In this document: in pieces, positions 33,555-42,003 of the stretch
How positions within the stretch are numbered: position 1 is the first letter of the stretch
Layout of the letters: each line of letters opens with the position of its first letter
Assembly (NCBI RefSeq): GCF_013280495.1
Contig: NZ_JABSSX010000013.1
Coordinates: 1 to 64,000, forward strand
Length of the DNA stretch: 64,000 bases
Direction: 5' to 3'
DNA from: Brevibacterium permense
GTDB taxonomy: Bacteria; Actinomycetota; Actinomycetes; Actinomycetales; Brevibacteriaceae
Made by a program: the position numbers and the translations under genes
Notes under the pieces: model-generated
Database searches by the model: none
What the model was told of the DNA's origin: nothing
The model's input: only the letters and a program-made list of their open reading frames with translations

Positions 33555-34940
33555 TCACAGCGCGAGGATCGCGGGCACGGTGAGCACAGCGACGTAGTAG
33601 CCCATGAACTGGACGCCGGCGTGCATGCCGATCATTCGGTTGAACAGTCCCCCGACGAGTCCGACGGTGATCGTCACTCCGAGCGCGAGCAGTCCGCCTT
33701 CATAGAGGCAGATGACGCAGATTAGCGCGGCGAAGCCGGCGATGATCGCTTCGTGGGAGACCGACTTCATCACCCAGGTCGCCGCTCGGTGAGCGTTCGT
33801 CATCACGAAGGGGTAGGCGATGGCGACGGCGATGATCGCCGCGATGACGGCGAAGAGAGCGAACTGACCAGTCGTGAGCAGGTCGTGGAGATTGTTCGTC
33901 GTTCCCGCTTCGGCATCGAGGGTGTAGACGGGGGGAGCGTTGAACAGCGGCCCTGCAGGACCGGCCGCCATCGGTGACAGGGGCAAGCCGATCGCGATGA
34001 GCGGGATGAGAGTCTCGGCGATATAGGTCGACTCTGTGGTTCCGTTGCGGACAGTGATGACGGTGGTGAGTCGTTCATACCCGTTCTTGACCCGGCTTCC
34101 GACGATCTCGCCCATGAGCACCGCCATGGCCACGGGGGAGAAGACAAAGGTCGCGCTGGTGATCGCCGCAGAACCGCTGGTATACGCCAGTTGCTTTCCG
34201 GTCAGCACCTTGAAGGGGTTCGGTATCCTCGATCCCCCTGCGGGCCGGACGTCGGGAGCAAGATTGAACTCCCGCTTGCCCGACTGCTGCATCGAGCGGC
34301 GTCCGGCGGGGGAGAGCGCAGCGAACAGGTCGAAGATGAGCGGCCCGGTGGCGATGCCGAGGAAGAACGAAGTGGTGAAGGTCGCTTCCTTCTGCTCCAT
34401 GATGAAGGCCTGCAGGCCGACGATGAGCAGGACGAACGGGACGAGCCCCGCAACCGCAGCGAGTCTGCCCTTCGAGGTGTAGGCGACGAGGACGGCCGCG
34501 GCGATGAAGATCCAGGGAGCGGCAGCGCCGATCGCCTCGGCGAAAGGAGTGAGTACGAGGGCGAACACGATCGACAGCGGAATGGCAATGGCAACTGAGA
34601 CGACTCCACCGGAGATCGCCTTCTGCAGTGCGACATGCGGGATTCCGAGCGACCTCAGCAGCTGCGCCTCACGCAGCATCGGCACCGCTGTGGTGTCACC
34701 GGGGATTCCGAGGAGAGTCGTCGGTACGGCGTGGGAGATGTGTTTGGCAATGATCGCGGCGAGGAAGAACGCGAGCACCCCGGCGGGAGGCACCCCGATG
34801 AGGATGACAAGCAGCGCCAGCGGTGCCACGATCGCCGTCTCGTCCGTGCCCGAGATCAGTCCGATTCCGGTGAAGAGCACCCCGGAGAGAAGCGCCATCC
34901 CGACGGCCCACAGGACTGGTTCGATGAGTTCCGCGGTCAC
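33555..34940 (-). CDS. TctA-family large permease of a tripartite tricarboxylate-type transporter
   Basis: A 461-residue membrane protein with about ten to twelve helices and the TctA/DUF112 features GIGLISGTDETAIVAPLALL and AKHISHAVPTTLLGIPGDTTAVPML (family motif PTTLLGIPG). TctA works with a small TctB subunit and a periplasmic TctC binding protein. No TctC is encoded here; the small 140-residue protein upstream takes the TctB position. Co-transcription with HMG-CoA reductase and lyase genes suggests it imports mevalonate or a related hydroxy acid; that is inference. Confidence 0.85.
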   Translation of the reverse strand: MTAELIEPVLWAVGMALLSGVLFTGIGLISGTDETAIVAPLALLVILIGVPPAGVLAFFLAAIIAKHISHAVPTTLLGIPGDTTAVPMLREAQLLRSLGIPHVALQKAISGGVVSVAIAIPLSIVFALVLTPFAEAIGAAAPWIFIAAAVLVAYTSKGRLAAVAGLVPFVLLIVGLQAFIMEQKEATFTTSFFLGIATGPLIFDLFAALSPAGRRSMQQSGKREFNLAPDVRPAGGSRIPNPFKVLTGKQLAYTSGSAAITSATFVFSPVAMAVLMGEIVGSRVKNGYERLTTVITVRNGTTESTYIAETLIPLIAIGLPLSPMAAGPAGPLFNAPPVYTLDAEAGTTNNLHDLLTTGQFALFAVIAAIIAVAIAYPFVMTNAHRAATWVMKSVSHEAIIAGFAALICVICLYEGGLLALGVTITVGLVGGLFNRMIGMHAGVQFMGYYVAVLTVPAILAL

Positions 34941-35359
34941 TGGTGCCCACCGTTCTCTTGGGCGCGTGCCTCATGGTTGTCGACGAGGGCGTCGAAGAGA
35001 CCGAGGGCTCGGACTTCTGCCTGAACCGCCGGGCCGAGGTCGCGGGGGTCGCCGAGATCCCCGTATTCCTCGACGACCTCGTCGATGATCTCCTGCCGGT
35101 TGCGCGTGTCGGCCGCCGAGGTGGTGATCACTCTCTTGGGTTTGAACAGAAACCCGGAGATCACGGCCCCGACGATGCAGCCGACGATGCCGACGAGAAG
35201 AGCATAGGAGTGACCCAGCGCTTCATCGCCTCCGGCGGCGAAGAGATGATCGGCGATGAGGTAGGCCGGGACTGCTGTCCCGACGGCTATGGCGATACCG
35301 CCGATGAGATGTCTGGGGTCGACGGTGTCATTCCACACCTCGAGCAATTGCGGCATCAT
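34937..35359 (-). CDS. Small membrane protein in TctB position
   Basis: A 140-residue protein with two hydrophobic helices (about 17-40 and 50-72) and a charged cytoplasmic C-terminal half. Its stop overlaps the TctA start by 4 bp. TctB subunits usually have four helices, so this is either a divergent or shortened partner; I do not recognise a family. Confidence 0.65.
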   Translation of the reverse strand: MMPQLLEVWNDTVDPRHLIGGIAIAVGTAVPAYLIADHLFAAGGDEALGHSYALLVGIVGCIVGAVISGFLFKPKRVITTSAADTRNRQEIIDEVVEEYGDLGDPRDLGPAVQAEVRALGLFDALVDNHEARAQENGGHQ

Positions 35360-35407
35360 TGCCTGCCTTCTGTCGGCCGACGGCTGTCGGGAACGTGAAC
35401 GATGGAA

Positions 35408-36343
35408 CTACCGGCCGAGGACGGCCGATGATGTTGCGGATGGAAGCGGAATGCCGAGCTGTTCGCCCAGCCACTGGCTGACCGTCGCCACGGCGTCGAT
35501 GTCGACGCCGGTGGAGATGCCCAGACCCTGGAGCATCCAGAGGAGATCTTCGGTGGCCAGGTTTCCCGTGGCGGTGCGGGCGAAGGGGCAGCCACCGATC
35601 CCTCCTGCCGATGCGTCGAACTGACTGACACCTGCTTGAAGCGCGGAGTAGACATTCGCAAGCGCCTGGCCATAGGTGTTGTGGGTGTGCAGGGCGATCC
35701 GATCGATCGGAATCCCGGCGCCGACCAGGCTATCAAGAACAGCGGTCACATGACCGGGAGTCGCGGTTCCGATGGTATCGCCGAGCGAGATCGTCAGGCA
35801 GCCGGCATCGACGAGGCGACGCGCAGCCGTGGCGACGCGCTCAGGATCGACCGCGCCTTCCCAGGGGTCCCCGAAGACCATCGACAGATAGCCCCGCACC
35901 CGCATCCCCGCCGCTGTTGCTGCGCGTGCCACCTCGATGCAGCGGTCTGTGGTGTGATTGAGGGAACCGCCGAGGTTGGCCTGGGCGAACGATTCGGTGA
36001 CGCTGATGAAGACCGAGGCGTCTTTCGTTCCCGCTGCAACGGCATCATCGAGACCCCTTCGATTCGGGACGAGGACGGGGAACGCGATTTCGGAGTTCAG
36101 GTCGAGGCCTGCGAGCACCGATCGTGTGTCGGCCATCTGGGGAACGGCCCGCGGAGAGACGAAGCTTCCGGCTTCGATGGTCTTCAGGCCGGCATCGGAG
36201 AGCCGCCGGATCAGTTCGAGCCGGGTTGAGACAGGAAGCGTGCGTGCTTGCGACTGCAGACCATCTCGAGCGCTGACCTCGCAGACACTGACCTCAGTCG
36301 GCAGATTCGATGGCGCGAACCGCTGTGGAAGCTGTGCCGTCAT
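35408..36343 (-). CDS. mvaB: Hydroxymethylglutaryl-CoA lyase
   Basis: A 311-residue TIM-barrel lyase: VSVCEVSARDGLQSQARTLP at the start (catalytic Arg-Asp), metal-binding HTHN (ALHTHNTYGQALANVYSAL) and the HMGL signature IGGCPFARTATGNLATED with the active-site Cys. It splits HMG-CoA into acetoacetate and acetyl-CoA. It overlaps the HMG-CoA reductase gene by 4 bp, reproducing the mvaA-mvaB pair of mevalonate degraders. Confidence 0.93.
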   Translation of the reverse strand: MTAQLPQRFAPSNLPTEVSVCEVSARDGLQSQARTLPVSTRLELIRRLSDAGLKTIEAGSFVSPRAVPQMADTRSVLAGLDLNSEIAFPVLVPNRRGLDDAVAAGTKDASVFISVTESFAQANLGGSLNHTTDRCIEVARAATAAGMRVRGYLSMVFGDPWEGAVDPERVATAARRLVDAGCLTISLGDTIGTATPGHVTAVLDSLVGAGIPIDRIALHTHNTYGQALANVYSALQAGVSQFDASAGGIGGCPFARTATGNLATEDLLWMLQGLGISTGVDIDAVATVSQWLGEQLGIPLPSATSSAVLGR

Positions 36344-37614
36344 TGCGCCACACCGGAGCGGAGTTCGTCGAGGATTGACTGGACCCTGTCGAACCGAAAT
36401 GCCTTCTCTTCGACCAGGCGGTCCACGATGATCGCGGTCTCCTCGGCGTTCGCTCCGGCAGAGGCCGCGAGGTTCTTCGCATGCAGTGACATGTGTCCGC
36501 GCTGCACACCCTCGGTGGCGAGAACTCGCAGCGCCGCGAGGTTCTGCGCCAAGCCGGCCGCGACGATCATCTCGGCGAGATCCTGTGCGCTCGCCACTTC
36601 GGCGATCTGCAGTGCTGTGCGCGCGGCGGGATGGACCTTGGTGGCGCCCCCGACGAGGCCGACCGGCATGGGCATCTCGAGGGTGCCGACGAGGTCGCCG
36701 TCGGCATTCCTCTCGAACGCCGAGAGGGAAGAATAGCGGCCGTCGACGAGCGCATGGGAGTGCGCTCCGGCCTCGACCGCACGCGTATCGTTCCCGGTGG
36801 CTAGGACAACCGCGGAGATGCCGTTCATGATGCCCTTGTTGTGAGTGGCCGCTCGATAGGGATCGGCTGCGGCGAGTTCGTAGGCATGGAGGATGTTGTC
36901 GATGACCTGGTCTCCGCCGAGCAGCTCCCTGTCGAAGACGGCCCGAGCCCGAGACAGTCGACGGTCCGCCTTGTTGGTGAGGATGCGCAGCAGTGCGTCT
37001 CCTCCGGCGATCGCCGCCACGGTTCCGGAGACCGCCTCAGCCATCGTGTTGACCGCATTCGCCCCCATTGCGTCTCGGACATCGACGAGCAGGTGGACGA
37101 GAACATACGTCGTCGTCCTCGCCTCGACGAGGCGGACCTCGAGGCCCTTGACTCCGCCACCGACCTCGACGAGCTTGGGGTCCTGCGCATTGGCCAGGTC
37201 GATGATCTCTGCTTGGCGTTCGAGGACACGTGCGCGCGTGGCCTGCGGGTCCGCCACGTTGATGAGCTGGATCTGTGCCTGCATGACGGGCTCGGTCGAG
37301 CTTGTGAAGAAACCGCCGTGCGGACGTGCCATTCGTGCTGCGTTGCTGGCGGCGGCGATGACCGAGGCCTCTTCGGTCGCCATGGGTACGAGCACGTCGG
37401 TGCCGTTGATCGTGAAGTTGGTGGCTGCGCCGAGAGGAAGCGAGAACACGCCGAAGATGTTCTCGCTGAGGTTGGCGGCGTCTTCGGGACCGAAGGCATC
37501 CGCATCGAGCTGGCTGAACAGTTGGGCGTCGAGCCCAGTCGAGGCTGCGACGGCTTTCCTGCGATCACCGACCGACATGTTTCGGAAGTCGGCAATTCGG
37601 CTGTTCACTGCCAT
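36340..37614 (-). CDS. mvaA: Degradative (class II) HMG-CoA reductase
   Basis: A 424-residue soluble enzyme with class II features: no membrane anchor, ENIFGVFSLPLGAATNFTING, the catalytic Glu region VPMATEEASVIAAASNAARMA, cofactor region DVRDAMGANAVNTMAEAVSG and a late His in RGHMSLHAKNLA. Class II enzymes such as Pseudomonas mevalonii MvaA oxidise mevalonate to HMG-CoA in catabolism, though some bacteria use class II for biosynthesis. Pairing with mvaB and a transporter argues for catabolism. CTGGAGA lies six bases before the ATG. Confidence 0.92.
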   Translation of the reverse strand: MAVNSRIADFRNMSVGDRRKAVAASTGLDAQLFSQLDADAFGPEDAANLSENIFGVFSLPLGAATNFTINGTDVLVPMATEEASVIAAASNAARMARPHGGFFTSSTEPVMQAQIQLINVADPQATRARVLERQAEIIDLANAQDPKLVEVGGGVKGLEVRLVEARTTTYVLVHLLVDVRDAMGANAVNTMAEAVSGTVAAIAGGDALLRILTNKADRRLSRARAVFDRELLGGDQVIDNILHAYELAAADPYRAATHNKGIMNGISAVVLATGNDTRAVEAGAHSHALVDGRYSSLSAFERNADGDLVGTLEMPMPVGLVGGATKVHPAARTALQIAEVASAQDLAEMIVAAGLAQNLAALRVLATEGVQRGHMSLHAKNLAASAGANAEETAIIVDRLVEEKAFRFDRVQSILDELRSGVAQ

Positions 37615-37642
37615 CGTCTATCTCCAGTCAGGTCGTCATTGG

Positions 37643-37659
37643 CCGACATAGGCTGTCGG
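37643..37659. promoter_or_regulatory. Inverted repeat CCGACA-N5-TGTCGG before mvaA
   Basis: A perfect 6-bp inverted repeat about 30 bases upstream of the mvaA start. It could be an operator for the PucR-like regulator encoded next door or a leader hairpin. Confidence 0.45.
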
Positions 37660-37764
37660 TCGGAGTTTCTCCGCAGAGATCAGTTAAACAATGCACGCGT
37701 GAATCTGCCATGTCCTTTTCGGATGTGAATATCGCGCAGCTTTGGCTATTCCAGACATAGAGGC

Positions 37765-39663
37765 TTAGAAGGATGACTTCAACTTGTCGAGGCGGAGCGC
37801 GACCTGGAGGCGGAACGCCCGCTCCGGTGTCCTCCACTCCTGACCGAGCACGAGATCGGCTCTCTCCAGTCGTTGCTTGACGGTGTTGACATGCACTGAC
37901 ATCTGAGTCGCGGTTCGGCGGATGCTCATGCCGGACTCGAAATACTCCCGCAGAGTCGAGATCAGCTCGGCTGAATGGGTTCGGTCCCATCGGCGCAGCG
38001 GCTCGAGCATCCGTTGCATGAATATCTCCGTCTGCTCCGGCGCGGTGCCGAACATTGCGGTGTAAGGCGCGAAATCCTCCGGGGGAAAGATTCCTTCGCT
38101 GATGCCGAGGGAATTGAGGATGCGGATGCACGACCACATTTCGTCCTCGGCAGTGCGCAGCTGCTTCCTGTCGTAATCGGTGTCGGAGATGATCACCAGC
38201 GAACTTTCGAGGGCGCCCGACTCTTCGAACAGGGTGTCCAGGGTGGGCCTGTCGCGGATCACGGCGCTGGGCAGGAGCACCGTGATCCCGGGGGATCGCT
38301 GCGTCATGAGAATGCGCGGCTCGACCCGGACCAGGCGAGCGGCGATGCGGTCATCGTTTTCGATGTCGCCCTGAATCGTCATGAGTCTCCAGGGTCCGGA
38401 GAGGCTGAAGCTGCCGGTTCGGGAACGGGCTTCGAGCTCACTGAGATCACGAGTGCCGGCAATGATGTCGACTGCGAGTTCTCCACGGACTCGGTTCTCG
38501 GCATCAGCCCGGGCTTGTTCGTTCATTCGGATGAGCGCGAGCGTCTGCGCCGCCTGGGCGACGATGTTCGCGTCGCCGTCCGCCGGTTCGTCGTTGAAAC
38601 GCACGAACAGTGCGCTGTGCTGTCGGCGGTGGGACGCCACCGAGGCGACGTACATGTGCTGTGCACCAGCGACCTGCGCGCTTCGGCCTGTCGACCGACT
38701 GTGACTCAGTGCCGTTCGGACGTCCGCATCGTCCACCGTGATGCCGTCGAAGAACGCCTCATCGGCGGGGAAGCTCGAAGAGCCGAGACGTCCGCTGTCG
38801 ACGACGATCGCGTCGGCCTCGAGCAATTCGGAGATGGCGTCGAGAACTGCGGGGACTCCTTGTCCCTGCAGGACGAGTTGCGTCAGCTGCTCCTCGACTT
38901 CGACGAGCCGTTGGAGGGTGCTGGCCTGCGCGGCTGCCGTCTCCTCGGCCTCCGCGGAGGCTTGGGCCGCCTCTGCGAGGTCTCCCATCAGCTGCGCCGT
39001 CTTCAGCACCACGGAAGCGTGGTCCGCGAGAGCCGACAGCAGGGTGATCTCGTCGGTGGTGAAGTCATGTGGGTAGCGGTTGGCCGCGAAGAGGGCGCCG
39101 AGGACTTCGCCGTCGACGACCATCGGCACTCCGAGGAGTGATTCCATGCGCTCGGCCTTCACCGCGGAGTCGACGCGTCTTTCGTGAGGCAGTCGGGTCA
39201 GATCGTAGTTTGACGTCCACTGTGCGGCGCGATCACGCACGACCTGTCCTGCCAGTCCGACGCCGGGAGGCACTCGCAGTTCTTTGAGATTCGCCGAGAT
39301 CGCTCCGCGACTTGCCTGAACACGCAGGTCGTCGGTCTCTGGATAGTACTGGGAGAGGTAGGCGATATCGCATCCGATGAGTGTTCGGGCACGGTCGACG
39401 AGCTTCTGCAACAGCTTCTCGGTGTCTCGCACACGGATGAGCTCCGAGGCGCTCTCCAGAAGGGCCGAACGCTCGCGATCTTTCTGCTTCCACCGGGTCA
39501 TGGTCGCCGACAGATCGGAAAAGGAGTCGATGAGGTCGGGGTGGTCCTCGAGGCCGTCGGATAGGGCCGACCGGTTGAGATCTATCCCGCGGGAGAGGTC
39601 TCTGACGATGTCGGCCACGGCGGTGGCGGACACGGTCCCCGACTCATCATCGATCCCTGTCAT
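37765..39663 (-). CDS. PucR/CdaR-type regulator with GAF domain
   Basis: A 632-residue regulator. After a helical N terminus comes a GAF domain (residues about 75-215, DIAYLSQYYPETDDLRVQAS), a heptad-rich helix, a middle GGDEF-like region and the C-terminal PucR HTH (SIRRTATQMSVHVNTVKQRLERA). This layout is common for actinobacterial activators of carboxylate or catabolic genes. It lies upstream of the mevalonate operon in the same direction, 150 bp away, and is its likely activator. The start is uncertain: ATG 39663 or 39708, neither with a clear ribosome site. Confidence 0.85.
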   Translation of the reverse strand: MTGIDDESGTVSATAVADIVRDLSRGIDLNRSALSDGLEDHPDLIDSFSDLSATMTRWKQKDRERSALLESASELIRVRDTEKLLQKLVDRARTLIGCDIAYLSQYYPETDDLRVQASRGAISANLKELRVPPGVGLAGQVVRDRAAQWTSNYDLTRLPHERRVDSAVKAERMESLLGVPMVVDGEVLGALFAANRYPHDFTTDEITLLSALADHASVVLKTAQLMGDLAEAAQASAEAEETAAAQASTLQRLVEVEEQLTQLVLQGQGVPAVLDAISELLEADAIVVDSGRLGSSSFPADEAFFDGITVDDADVRTALSHSRSTGRSAQVAGAQHMYVASVASHRRQHSALFVRFNDEPADGDANIVAQAAQTLALIRMNEQARADAENRVRGELAVDIIAGTRDLSELEARSRTGSFSLSGPWRLMTIQGDIENDDRIAARLVRVEPRILMTQRSPGITVLLPSAVIRDRPTLDTLFEESGALESSLVIISDTDYDRKQLRTAEDEMWSCIRILNSLGISEGIFPPEDFAPYTAMFGTAPEQTEIFMQRMLEPLRRWDRTHSAELISTLREYFESGMSIRRTATQMSVHVNTVKQRLERADLVLGQEWRTPERAFRLQVALRLDKLKSSF

Positions 39664-39741
39664 GAGACCAGTGTCGCAGGGGCTCGGTGCCTCCGCCGCA
39701 CCCGGCATCGGGCGGGTGCTTCGCCTGAGCGGTCGTGGCCG

Positions 39742-41043
39742 TCAGCCGGCTGCAGGTGCTCCCGCATGCTCGGTTTCGCGCACCACGGGCAGCTCGCACG
39801 TCGTCGGAGCGACCTGCCGGTAGCCGGAGAGGAACGTGTCGAGGCGTTCGATCGCCTCGGTGAGCACCTCGACGGAGGGCAGGGTGACGAGTCGGAAGTG
39901 GTCGGGCTTGGGCCAGTTGAAGGCCGTGCCGTGGGAGACGAGGATCTTCTGTTCGCGCAGCAGGTCGAGGGCGAACTGCTCGTCATCGGTGATGCCGAAC
40001 TTCTCGACATCGAGCTTCGCGAACATGTACAGCGCACCGTCGGCCCGGTGAGCCGAGACGCCGTCGATCGAATTGAGCCCCTCGTAGGCGACCTGCATCT
40101 GCGCGCCGAGGCGGCCGGTCGGCAGAACGAGGTCGTCGATCGACTGCTTCCCGCCCAGGGCCGCTTGGATCGCGTGCTGGGCCGGGACGTTCGAGCACAT
40201 GCGCATATTCGCGAGCAGCTTGATGCCCTCGAGGTAGCTGTGCGCCTCGTCGAGCGGTCCGGTGATCGCCAGCCAGCCGGATCGGTAGCCGGCGACCCGG
40301 TAGGCCTTCGAGAGTCCGGAGAAGGTCAGGCACAGAACGTCGTCGCCGGTGAGGGTGGCCATGTTGACCAGTTCGACGCCGTTGTAGGTGATCTTCTCGT
40401 AGATCTCGTCGGAGAAGACGATGAGGCCGTGGCGGCGTGCGATTTCCGCGATCTTCTGCAGCGTCTCCTTCGAGTACACCGCACCGGTCGGGTTGTTCGG
40501 GTTGATGACGACGATTCCGCGGGTGCGTTCGGTGATCCGGGACTCGAGGTCGTCCAGGTCCGGCTGCCAGGCGGCTTCTTCCGCGCAGCGGTAGTGGACG
40601 GGGGTGCCGCCGGACAGTGCCACCGAGGCGGTCCACAGCGGGTAGTCGGGCCCGGGTACGAGGATCTCGTCGTTGGGATTGCACAGGGCCTGCAGGCTCA
40701 ACGTGATGAGTTCGCTGACCCCGTTGCCGAGGAAGACCTCGTCGGTGCCGAGATTGTGGATGCCGCGGGTCTCGTAGTACTGGACGACGGCGCGGCGGGC
40801 GGAGAGGATTCCCCGGGAGTCGGAATAGCCCTGCGTCACGGGCAGGTTCGCGGCGATGTCCTGGACGATCGCTTCGGGGGCTTCGAATCCGAAGGGGGCA
40901 GGGTTGCCGATGTTGAGCTTGAGGATCGTGTGCCCGGCGGCTTCCATCGCCTGGGCCTCTTCGAGGACGGGTCCTCGAATGTCATAGAGGACATTGGCCA
41001 ACTTCGACGACTGCCTGAACATGTGAACCGAAAAACCTTTCAT
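39742..41043 (-). CDS. alaA: AlaA-type alanine/glutamate-pyruvate aminotransferase
   Basis: A 433-residue class I aminotransferase with the AlaA-style start SSKLANVLYDIRGPVLEEAQ, NIGNPAPFGFEAPE, NPNNPTGAVY, SDEIYEKI and the PLP lysine in FSGLSKAYRVAGYRSGW. The family makes alanine from pyruvate and glutamate. It is a housekeeping-type gene without clear operon partners. Confidence 0.9.
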   Translation of the reverse strand: MKGFSVHMFRQSSKLANVLYDIRGPVLEEAQAMEAAGHTILKLNIGNPAPFGFEAPEAIVQDIAANLPVTQGYSDSRGILSARRAVVQYYETRGIHNLGTDEVFLGNGVSELITLSLQALCNPNDEILVPGPDYPLWTASVALSGGTPVHYRCAEEAAWQPDLDDLESRITERTRGIVVINPNNPTGAVYSKETLQKIAEIARRHGLIVFSDEIYEKITYNGVELVNMATLTGDDVLCLTFSGLSKAYRVAGYRSGWLAITGPLDEAHSYLEGIKLLANMRMCSNVPAQHAIQAALGGKQSIDDLVLPTGRLGAQMQVAYEGLNSIDGVSAHRADGALYMFAKLDVEKFGITDDEQFALDLLREQKILVSHGTAFNWPKPDHFRLVTLPSVEVLTEAIERLDTFLSGYRQVAPTTCELPVVRETEHAGAPAAG

Positions 41044-41183
41044 ACGACTGCTGCTACATCCACGCTAGGACCCCCGCCGAGGTGGTTCTGACCAAACAGA
41101 GGCCCGTTTCCCAGACCTTTGCTCGGTTCGGAGGACCGTTGTGCAGACCTTTTGCAGCTGGGCCTCACGATACTCTGGGGAGC

Positions 41184-41461
41184 ATGGCGGATGTGAAGCC
41201 GGGGCCCCGCCGGAGGGGGCGCCCACCTAAGGAAAGCGGCAGTGACGCTCGCCGGCCTCTTCGCGGAAGTCGTCAAGCTTCCCGTGCGGCCGGACCGCAT
41301 CATCCGCTCGGCTTTGGACGTCCCGGACGATGGCGGGTGCGCTCATGTTTCGCCATGTCCTCGAACTCGAACCGCTGGCATCGATGCCGGTCGACGATCT
41401 TACTGCGCGCTTGGCGCCGGCGGTGCAGGACCATCTCGGTGGAGTCGGCGACTCGATGTGA
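41184..41461 (+). pseudogene. TetR-family regulator remnant
   Basis: The start (MADVKPGPRRRGRPPKESGS) is typical of TetR proteins, but the HTH that should follow is missing. A second frame gives AGLFAEVVKLPVRPDRIIRSAL and a third gives MFRHVLELEPLASMPVDDLT to the stop, which together resemble the end of a TetR effector domain. At least one deletion and one frameshift are needed to explain this. It probably once controlled the ABC transporter whose fragment follows. Confidence 0.65.
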
Positions 41462-41599
41462 GCCCGAACGTCGGCCGCACAGGCACCGCTCATCGGTGAC
41501 TGGACGACAGTCATGAAATCTCGCCGTGAGAACCCTTGACCAGAGCCCCCTCGAATGTCATATTCAGCACTTGATGAATAAGTCGGTGGCAGCACGAGG

Positions 41600-41970
41600 G
41601 CGGTCGATCCGGAGGGGTCGACGGACCGTCGGCCGATCAGTTGGCCAGGACGCTCTCGGGCGGTCAGGCCAATCGGGTGCCCTTAGCGGCGGCGGTGCTC
41701 GGATCTCCGGACCTGCGCATCTTCGACGAATCGACCGAGGGACTCGACTCCGTGCTGCGCAATGATCTGTGGAGCGTCTTCCGGGGGCGGGCGCTCGCCG
41801 AGGAGGGGACGACCCTGCTCGTCTCGAGCCACGTCATGGATGAGGCCACGCGCTGTCACCGGCTGCTGCTGATGCGGGAGGGCGCGATCATCGCGGACAC
41901 GACACCACACGATCTGCTCTCCCGGAACGCGAACGGCAACGGTAGACCAAACCGTCGCCGGAGGCCGTGA
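41600..41970 (+). pseudogene. C-terminal fragment of an ABC transporter ATPase
   Basis: From about 41641 the frame reads QLARTLSGGQANRVPLAAAV (signature), LRIFDESTEGLDSVLR (Walker B region, with Ser replacing the usual Pro in DEPT) and LLVSSHVMDEATRC (switch His). The Walker A half is absent and no permease follows. With the TetR remnant just upstream this is the ruin of a drug-exporter locus. Confidence 0.75.
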
Positions 41971-42003
41971 GAAGTGGCGGCGGTACCGACACGAACTGAG
42001 ATA

